From NCBI RefSeq assembly GCF_019710575.1, contig NZ_JAHWFK010000016.1:1-64000 (forward strand): DNA of 64,000 nucleotides, read 5' to 3'. Positions within the stretch are counted from its first letter, which is position 1, and each line of letters opens with the position of its first letter. Below are positions 59,083-64,000 of this stretch, in pieces. The DNA comes from Paractinoplanes polyasparticus. Lineage in GTDB: Bacteria > Actinomycetota > Actinomycetes > Mycobacteriales > Micromonosporaceae. The translations under genes and the position numbers were made by a program. Under the pieces are notes generated by a model that did not search any database, had not been told where the DNA came from, and worked only from the letters and a program-made list of their open reading frames with translations.

Positions 59083-60672
59083 ATGGACGCATCAGCGGCC
59101 GCCCCCGCCGGGCACCCCCGGCGGTGGGTCATCCTCGGCGTACTGGTCATCAGCCTGCTGGTGGTCGTGCTCGACAACACCATTCTCAACGTCGCCCTGC
59201 GGACGATCGCCGACCCCGAGCACGGCCTCGGCGCCACGCAGAGCGAGCTGGAGTGGTCCATCAACTCCTACACCCTGGTCTTCGCGGGTCTGCTGTTCAC
59301 CGCGGGCATCCTGGCCGACCGCCTCGGGCGCCGGATCACCCTGGTCGTCGGCCTGGCTGTGTTCGCGCTGGCCTCGCTGATCTCCAGCTACGCCCAGACG
59401 CCGGGGCAGCTGATCGGCGCCCGCGCGCTGATGGGCCTGGGTGCGGCGGCGGTCATGCCGGCCACCCTGTCGATCATCGCGAACGTCTTCTCGCCGCAGG
59501 AGCGCCCGCGCGCCATCGGCATCTGGGCCGGCGCCGTCGGCCTCGCCGTGGCCATCGGCCCGATCCTGGGCGGCCTCCTGCTCGAGCACTTCTGGTGGGG
59601 CTCGGTCTTCCTGATCAACGTGCCGGTCGCCGTGGCCGGCGTGATTCTCGTGCTCGTCCTGGTGCCGGAGTCCCGTGATCCGAAGCCCGGTCGCATCGAC
59701 GTCTTCGGCGTCATCCTCTCGATCATCGGTCTCAGCCTTCTGACGTACGGGGTGATCGAGGGCGGCGAGGCCGGCTTCGGTGACCCGCTGTCGTGGGGCA
59801 CGCTGGCCGGCGCCGTGGTCGTGCTGACCGCTTTCGTCTTCTGGCAGCTGCGCACCGAATTCCCGTCGCTGGACGTCCGGCTGTTCCGCAACCGCCAGTT
59901 CTCGGCCTCCACCGGCATGATCGGGCTGGTCTTCTTCGCCGCCATGGGCACGATGTTCTTCGGCGCGTTCTACCTGCAGCTGGTCCGCAACTACGGTCCG
60001 TTGGCCTCCGGCGCGCTGTTCGTCCCGTTCGCGGTCGGTCAGCTGGTCTTCGCCCCGCGCAGCGCGGCCATGGTCAAGCGGTACGGCCCCAAGGCGGTCA
60101 GCACGGTCGGCCTGCTGCTGGTCGCGGCCGGTCTCGCGGTCTGGATGTTCATCGGTCAGGACACCCCGATCTGGGTGGTCGGCGCGGCCTTCTTCATCAT
60201 GGGCACCGGCATGGCCAACGTGATGCCGCCCGCCACCGAATCGATCATGGCGGCGCTGCCGCGGGAGAAGGCCGGGGTCGGTTCGGCCGTCAGCAACACG
60301 ATCCGTCAGCTCGGCGGCGCGCTCGGCGTGGCTGTCCTCGGGGCCGTTCTCTCCTCGGTCTACCGCAGCAACCTGGGCAACGCCACCGACGGCCTGCCGG
60401 CCGGGGCGGCGGAAACGGCCCGGGAGTCGATCTCCGGTGCGTACGGGGTGGCCGAGCAGGCCGGCGCGGCCGCGCCGGCGCTGATCTCGCAGGCGAACGC
60501 GGCCTTCCTCGACGCGATGCACTACGCGGCGATCGGCTCGATGGTGTTCGCGCTGCTCGGCGCGCTGGTCGCCCTGCTCTGGCTGCCGGGCAAGCGCCCG
60601 GCCTCGGCCCCGAAGCCCACGAACTCCGAGGGGCTGGCCGAGGAGCAGGGCGTGGAACTGGTCGAAGCGTGA
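59083..60672 (+). CDS. MFS multidrug efflux transporter (EmrB/QacA type)
   Basis: This 529-aa, 14-helix DHA2 transporter starts at the ATG at 59083 behind GGGGGG. The helix-1 motif VVLDNTILNVALRTI and the loop motif GILADRLGRRITLVV are classic. The helix-5 antiporter motif reads GAVGLAVAIGPILGG. Two palindromic operators lie directly upstream, and the TetR gene follows 22 bp downstream, giving a standard inducible drug-efflux operon. Confidence 0.94.
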   Translation: MDASAAAPAGHPRRWVILGVLVISLLVVVLDNTILNVALRTIADPEHGLGATQSELEWSINSYTLVFAGLLFTAGILADRLGRRITLVVGLAVFALASLISSYAQTPGQLIGARALMGLGAAAVMPATLSIIANVFSPQERPRAIGIWAGAVGLAVAIGPILGGLLLEHFWWGSVFLINVPVAVAGVILVLVLVPESRDPKPGRIDVFGVILSIIGLSLLTYGVIEGGEAGFGDPLSWGTLAGAVVVLTAFVFWQLRTEFPSLDVRLFRNRQFSASTGMIGLVFFAAMGTMFFGAFYLQLVRNYGPLASGALFVPFAVGQLVFAPRSAAMVKRYGPKAVSTVGLLLVAAGLAVWMFIGQDTPIWVVGAAFFIMGTGMANVMPPATESIMAALPREKAGVGSAVSNTIRQLGGALGVAVLGAVLSSVYRSNLGNATDGLPAGAAETARESISGAYGVAEQAGAAAPALISQANAAFLDAMHYAAIGSMVFALLGALVALLWLPGKRPASAPKPTNSEGLAEEQGVELVEA

Positions 60673-60694
60673 CGCGTCGGTAACAATGAACCCC

Positions 60695-61300
60695 ATGACC
60701 ACGGCTCCAGTGGCCGGCCAGGAGCGCAAGGCGCCTGGCCGGCCCCGCAACGCCCTCGCCGACGCCGCCATCCTCCACGCCGTGCTCGACCTGCTCAGCG
60801 AGGGCCAGACCGTCGCCGCCATCTCGATCGAGGCGGTCGCCGCCAAGGCTGGGGTGGGCAAGGCGACGATCTACCGCCGCTGGGCCAACAAGGAAGCCCT
60901 GATCATCGACGCCGTCGCCGCGATGAAGGGCCCGCTGCCCGACCTGGCCGGCGAGTCGGTCCGTGACGACCTGGTCACATTGATCAAGGCCAATCGCAGC
61001 AGCCGCCAGCACAACTACGGCAAGGTGACGGCCTGCCTCATGCCCGAGCTGATGCGCGACGAGCAGATCATGGCCGGCTATCAGGCGGTCATCGAGCCGC
61101 GGCGCGAGATCATGCGGAACGTGCTGCGGCGCGGCGTCGGGACCGGCGAGCTGCGGGCCGACCTCGACATCGAACTAACGCTGCTCATGCTGGTCGGCCC
61201 GAACATGCTCAACGGCCTGTTCCCCGAGAGGCCCCGGGTGCCCCAGGAGGGATTCGCCGAGGCGCTGGTCGACGCGGTGCTGCGCGGAGCGGCCGCTTAG
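60695..61300 (+). CDS. TetR-family repressor of the MFS pump
   Basis: The start is either the ATG at 60686 (204 aa) or the ATG at 60695 (201 aa); the latter is given. The helix-turn-helix is SIEAVAAKAGVGKATIYRRWANKEAL, with the C-terminal domain of the TetR_C_11-like type. It is encoded just after the pump and probably binds the two GATACGGA palindromes at 58990-59064, releasing them when a pump substrate binds. Confidence 0.92.
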   Translation: MTTAPVAGQERKAPGRPRNALADAAILHAVLDLLSEGQTVAAISIEAVAAKAGVGKATIYRRWANKEALIIDAVAAMKGPLPDLAGESVRDDLVTLIKANRSSRQHNYGKVTACLMPELMRDEQIMAGYQAVIEPRREIMRNVLRRGVGTGELRADLDIELTLLMLVGPNMLNGLFPERPRVPQEGFAEALVDAVLRGAAA

Positions 61301-61306
61301 ATGCGA

Positions 61307-61341
61307 TACCGGGCGTGGGCCCACTGGCACCACGCCCGGTA
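61307..61341 (+). terminator. Hairpin terminator after the TetR gene
   Basis: TACCGGGCGTGG and CCACGCCCGGTA are perfect 12-bp arms around an 11-base loop, starting 7 bases after the TetR stop. It closes the efflux operon. Confidence 0.8.
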
Positions 61342-61438
61342 CGCGCCTTGAAGGGTCCGCGTCGCTCCCACCCCCGTTGCGGGAACGACCCCCCGTTTCG
61401 GATCCTGTCGGCAACACCCACAATGCCGCCCGTGTGGC

Positions 61439-61469
61439 ATCCGGATGCGGAATCCGAACGAATCCGGAT
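61439..61469. promoter_or_regulatory. ATCCGGAT repeats upstream of the STAND ATPase gene
   Basis: The self-complementary octamer ATCCGGAT occurs at 61439-61446 and 61462-61469, with a half-site AATCCG at 61451 between them. The group lies about 70-100 bp before the GTG start and could be a regulator-binding cluster. Confidence 0.4.
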
Positions 61470-61535
61470 GTGCGCAGTGGCAGGAGGGGACTACCGTCGG
61501 TGCTTCAACTTCGGACGACCCCCCCGGAGCACTCC

Positions 61536-62951
61536 GTGTCGCAGTTCGCCGCGCTGCCCGACCCCGGGCTCGCGCAGACCCTCGACGAGGTCGCCGTCTG
61601 CCTGCGCCTGCTCAAGACCTGGGCCGGCAACCCGTCGTACGAGACCATCACGGCCCGCGTGAACACCCGCCGGCCGCCGGGGGAGCAGGTCGGCAAGACC
61701 ACCGTCGTCGACTGCTTCCGGACGGGGCGCCGCCGGCTCGACCCCGACCTGGTCGTCGCGGTGGTCGAGGCCCTGCACGCCGACCCCGGCTACACCAACC
61801 AGTGGCGGCAGGCGTTGCGCGTGGCCAGCGGCGAGAGCCAGGGCGCGGGCGCCCAGGTGCGGGTTCTCGGCAGCCTGCCCGCCCTGCCGGCCGGCTTCGT
61901 CGGGCGTACGCCGGAAATCGCCCCCGGCCCGGTGACCGTGCTCTCCGGGATGGCCGGGTCCGGCAAGACGACACTCGCGCTGCAGACAGCCCACCGGCTC
62001 GCGACCACCCGGCCGTTCGACCACGTGCTCGCGGTCAACCTGCGCGGCAGCCATGCCGACCAGCCCCCGGCCGGCCCCGACGCGGTGCTCGACGGCTTCC
62101 TGCGCCTGCTCGGCGTCCCGGGGCAGCACCTGCCGCACGGCCTCGCGGCCCAGTCCGCGGGCTACCGGGCCCGGCTCTCCGGCGCCCGGGTGCTGGTGCT
62201 GCTCGACGACGCGGCCGACGATTCCCAGGTACGTCCCCTGACAGCCCCCGGTCCCGGCAGCGTCACCCTGGTCACCAGCCGGCGCGCCCTCGACGGACTG
62301 ACCGACGCCCGGCACGTCCCGGTCGGCGTGCTGCGACCCGCCGAGGCTCGTGAGTTGCTGCTGACCGCGGCGCCGCCCGGAGCCGACCCTGCGGCGGCCG
62401 ACCGGATCGCCGAGACCTGCGGATATCTGCCGCTGGCGCTGGCACGCGTGGTCGCCCACATGCGCGACAGGCCCGGCTGGACGTTGGCTGACCACGCCGA
62501 CTGGCTGGCCGAGCGCCGCCGCTCCGGGCGTCTCGACCCCGCCGTACGGCAGGCTCTGGACGTCTCGTACCGCAACCTGCCCGCCCGGGCCCGCGAGTTG
62601 CTGCGCCTGCTCGCCCACCACCCCGGCCACAGTTTCGACGCGCCCGCGGCGGCTGCGCTCACCGGTGCGCCCGCCGACGACGCGCTGCGCGAGCTGTCCG
62701 CCCAGAACCTGCTGCTCCCGGCCGGCCCCGGCCGCTGGGCGATGCACGACCTGGTGCGCGTGTACGCCGCGGGCCGCTCGGCCGACGAGGACCGGCGCAG
62801 CGACCGGCGAGCCGCCCTGACCCGCCTGTTCGACCACCTGCTGACCACCGGCGCCGACGAGGCCGAGCTGGACGCCGCAGCCGAGTACGCCGCCGCCGAG
62901 GGCAGGCCCCTGCACGCGACCCGCCTGCGTGGTCACCAATCCGCCCAGTAG
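61536..62951 (+). CDS. STAND/NB-ARC ATPase, C-terminally truncated
   Basis: This 471-aa protein starts at the GTG at 61536 with GGAG 6 bases upstream. An N-terminal helical DNA-binding-like region (TITARVNTRRPPGEQVGKTT, DCFRTGRRRLDPDLVVAVVE) of the type found before NB-ARC domains is followed by a P-loop (SGMAGSGKTT, 138-146) and Walker B VLVLLDDAAD near 222. A winged-helix region ends in HDLVRVYAAGRSADED. Relatives continue with a TPR array of several hundred residues. Here the sequence stops shortly after EGRPLHATRL, where the TPRs should begin. The segment after FVGRTPEIA is also shortened before the P-loop. It is probably a truncated regulator or immune ATPase. Confidence 0.8.
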   Translation: MSQFAALPDPGLAQTLDEVAVCLRLLKTWAGNPSYETITARVNTRRPPGEQVGKTTVVDCFRTGRRRLDPDLVVAVVEALHADPGYTNQWRQALRVASGESQGAGAQVRVLGSLPALPAGFVGRTPEIAPGPVTVLSGMAGSGKTTLALQTAHRLATTRPFDHVLAVNLRGSHADQPPAGPDAVLDGFLRLLGVPGQHLPHGLAAQSAGYRARLSGARVLVLLDDAADDSQVRPLTAPGPGSVTLVTSRRALDGLTDARHVPVGVLRPAEARELLLTAAPPGADPAAADRIAETCGYLPLALARVVAHMRDRPGWTLADHADWLAERRRSGRLDPAVRQALDVSYRNLPARARELLRLLAHHPGHSFDAPAAAALTGAPADDALRELSAQNLLLPAGPGRWAMHDLVRVYAAGRSADEDRRSDRRAALTRLFDHLLTTGADEAELDAAAEYAAAEGRPLHATRLRGHQSAQ

Positions 62952-62974
62952 TTTCCACGGCAGAAAGTGGAGCT

Positions 62975-63331
62975 TCACCAGTCCGTCTGGCTCTTCGGGA
63001 CTCCGGCTGACAGGGCGTACGTCTCCGCCTCGGCGCGGGCTCGCTCGTCGCCCTTGGGGTAGCGGAAGACCTTGCCGGGGAAGACGACGAACGTTTCGCT
63101 GTCGGTGTCGAAGCTGACGTACCAGCCGGGGCCGGTCAGCGTCCGGGCGAAGTGTCCGGCGAGTTCGCCGGGGTCGGCCTGGCTGGAGAACTCGACCACG
63201 GTCCAGACGCTCGGCTGTTCCGGCGTGCTGTCGGGCACTTCCAGGCGTGACAGTCTTCGCAGCGTCAGTTCGGAGTCGTCGAACACCGACCCCGGACGCA
63301 GGCTCTCGACGATGACCGCGCCGTTCAGCAC
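62975..63331 (-). CDS. Small hypothetical protein
   Basis: The GTG at 63331 gives 118 aa and overlaps the upstream kinase-like gene by 7 bp, so translation is coupled. The protein is a compact alpha/beta domain (SVWTVVEFSSQADPGELAGH, GPGWYVSFDTDSETFVVFPG) without a known motif. It ends 23 bp from the convergent STAND gene. Confidence 0.7.
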   Translation of the reverse strand: MLNGAVIVESLRPGSVFDDSELTLRRLSRLEVPDSTPEQPSVWTVVEFSSQADPGELAGHFARTLTGPGWYVSFDTDSETFVVFPGKVFRYPKGDERARAEAETYALSAGVPKSQTDW

Positions 63332-63894
63332 GTCGGACCCCCCTCGGGTCGCAGGGCTCGGGCGAGAAGCTCGTACGCCTCCTCCACCGCGCCGGCCGCA
63401 CTCGGCAGGACGGTGGTTGCCGGGCGCAGGCGTATGACCTCGGTCAGGTCGTCGTACATGCCGGTCAGCACAGCCGAGCCGCCGCCTCGCTCGATGAGCT
63501 GGTGGTGGTGGCGGATCCAGGGGTCGTCGCTGTCGCGGGCGCGGCGGTGGAACCGGTCGATCGCCGCCTCCCGGTCGTCGATCAGGACGACCTCGTGGAA
63601 CGTTGCGCCGTGTTCGTGCGCGAGCTTCTCCAGCCCGGCGATCTCGCCGGCTCGCGAATGGTATTGGGGCAGGACGACATCGCGGCCGTCGTCGAGGTGG
63701 GTGGCGGCCATCGCGCGGACCAGGCGCCACACCACGGGCCAGGTGTCGGTCTGCTCGTCCTGCCACCCGCCCACCAGGTGGTGCACCGTGTCGACGTCGA
63801 GGTTCAGGGTGCCCGGGTGGCGGTCGGCCCAGAGCGCCGACAAGGTGGACTTGCCGATGCCCGGCGGGCCGTTCAGATGAACCAGTCGCGCCAT
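63325..63894 (-). CDS. P-loop kinase-like AAA family protein
   Basis: This 189-aa protein has Walker A NGPPGIGKST (residues 8-17), a DxD-type acceptor segment LNLDVDTVHHLVGGW and a lid region (RFHRRARDSDDPW). It resembles shikimate/gluconate-kinase-like or phosphotransferase-like small P-loop enzymes. The substrate is not evident. Confidence 0.85.
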   Translation of the reverse strand: MARLVHLNGPPGIGKSTLSALWADRHPGTLNLDVDTVHHLVGGWQDEQTDTWPVVWRLVRAMAATHLDDGRDVVLPQYHSRAGEIAGLEKLAHEHGATFHEVVLIDDREAAIDRFHRRARDSDDPWIRHHHQLIERGGGSAVLTGMYDDLTEVIRLRPATTVLPSAAGAVEEAYELLARALRPEGGPTC

Positions 63895-63903
63895 CCCGCG
63901 ACC

Positions 63904-64000
63904 TTATCGGAGCGCCGGGGTCCGCAAGGGGTCGGCGAGCAGGGCGGCGAAGCCCAGGTCGGCCGCGCCCAGCAGGGTGGCGTCGCCGGCCAGGGCGGAG
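63904..64000 (-). CDS. ROK-family protein, C-terminal end only
   Basis: The last 31 codons before a TAA (63904-63906) read GDATLLGAADLGFAALLADP, which matches the C-terminus of ROK transcriptional regulators/sugar kinases. The rest lies beyond the right edge. Assignment is tentative because so little is visible. Confidence 0.6.
   Translation of the reverse strand, partial: SALAGDATLLGAADLGFAALLADPLRTPALR

Noticed and set aside
1..64000. CRISPR arrays, tRNA, rRNA, insertion sequences or attachment sites
   Set aside because: I looked for regularly spaced repeats, cloverleaf-like segments and transposase motifs and found none; the tandem repeats seen have no spacers.

Overview
The window is about 72% GC, uses GTG starts often, and carries secreted ricin-lectin proteins, many TetR, MarR and LacI regulators, and long multidomain signalling proteins. 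This points to an actinomycete chromosome, most likely Micromonosporaceae (Actinoplanes or a close relative). That placement is inference from composition and gene style. I saw no rRNA, tRNA, CRISPR array, transposase or phage module, so the window reads as ordinary chromosomal accessory DNA with unusually many broken genes.

Layout: 1-225 holds 48-bp tandem repeats. 226-3776 has a HEAT-repeat protein divergent from an ECF41-type sigma factor and its FAD-oxidoreductase partner. 3701-9366 is a lipid or xenobiotic oxidation group: a frameshifted GMC oxidoreductase, an alpha/beta hydrolase, an acyl-CoA synthetase with an internal deletion, a flavin monooxygenase and a VOC protein. 9441-12861 holds a frameshifted membrane beta-helix-type protein and a secreted ThuA-ricin protein. 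12958-15668 holds a decayed DUF6745-like gene and a possible immune pair, a macro-SEFIR/TIR protein followed 20 bp later by a GIY-YIG nuclease. 15707-22059 is a complete galactoside regulon: LacI repressor, two operators, ABC importer and GH42 beta-galactosidase, closed by a strong terminator. 22168-26916 encodes a 1582-aa kinase-ATPase-GAF-GGDEF protein.

Next come an endonuclease V remnant, a ricin lectin, a sulfotransferase-like protein, a membrane sulfatase-type enzyme and a vanadium-haloperoxidase/PAP2 protein (26941-32304). 32306-35831 has a lipoprotein coupled to a nucleotidyltransferase, a TetR regulator with its operator, and a GH26-like secreted enzyme. 35818-43801 has a P450, two MarR/MFS efflux modules and small hypothetical genes. 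44097-48188 has a GNAT acetyltransferase, an unrecognised 455-aa protein, an MBL-fold hydrolase, and a haem-oxygenase-like enzyme divergent from a CDGSH protein.

48171-54407 is a fatty-acid locus: acyl-CoA ligase, acyl-CoA dehydrogenase, MaoC hydratase and FabG4-like reductase, divergent from a thiolase, with the genes on the minus strand overlapping or closely packed. Together they provide activation, dehydrogenation, hydration, oxidation/reduction and thiolysis. 54410-58315 encodes a TIR-NB-ARC-WD40 protein. The end of the window has an EAL-domain remnant, an MFS pump with two operators and its TetR, a truncated STAND ATPase, a P-loop kinase-like gene with a small partner, and the tail of a ROK-type gene.

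The two themes I would follow up are the NLR/TIR-type immune candidates (the macro-TIR pair and the TIR-NB-ARC-WD40 protein) and the cluster of at least six genes broken by single-base indels or internal deletions.
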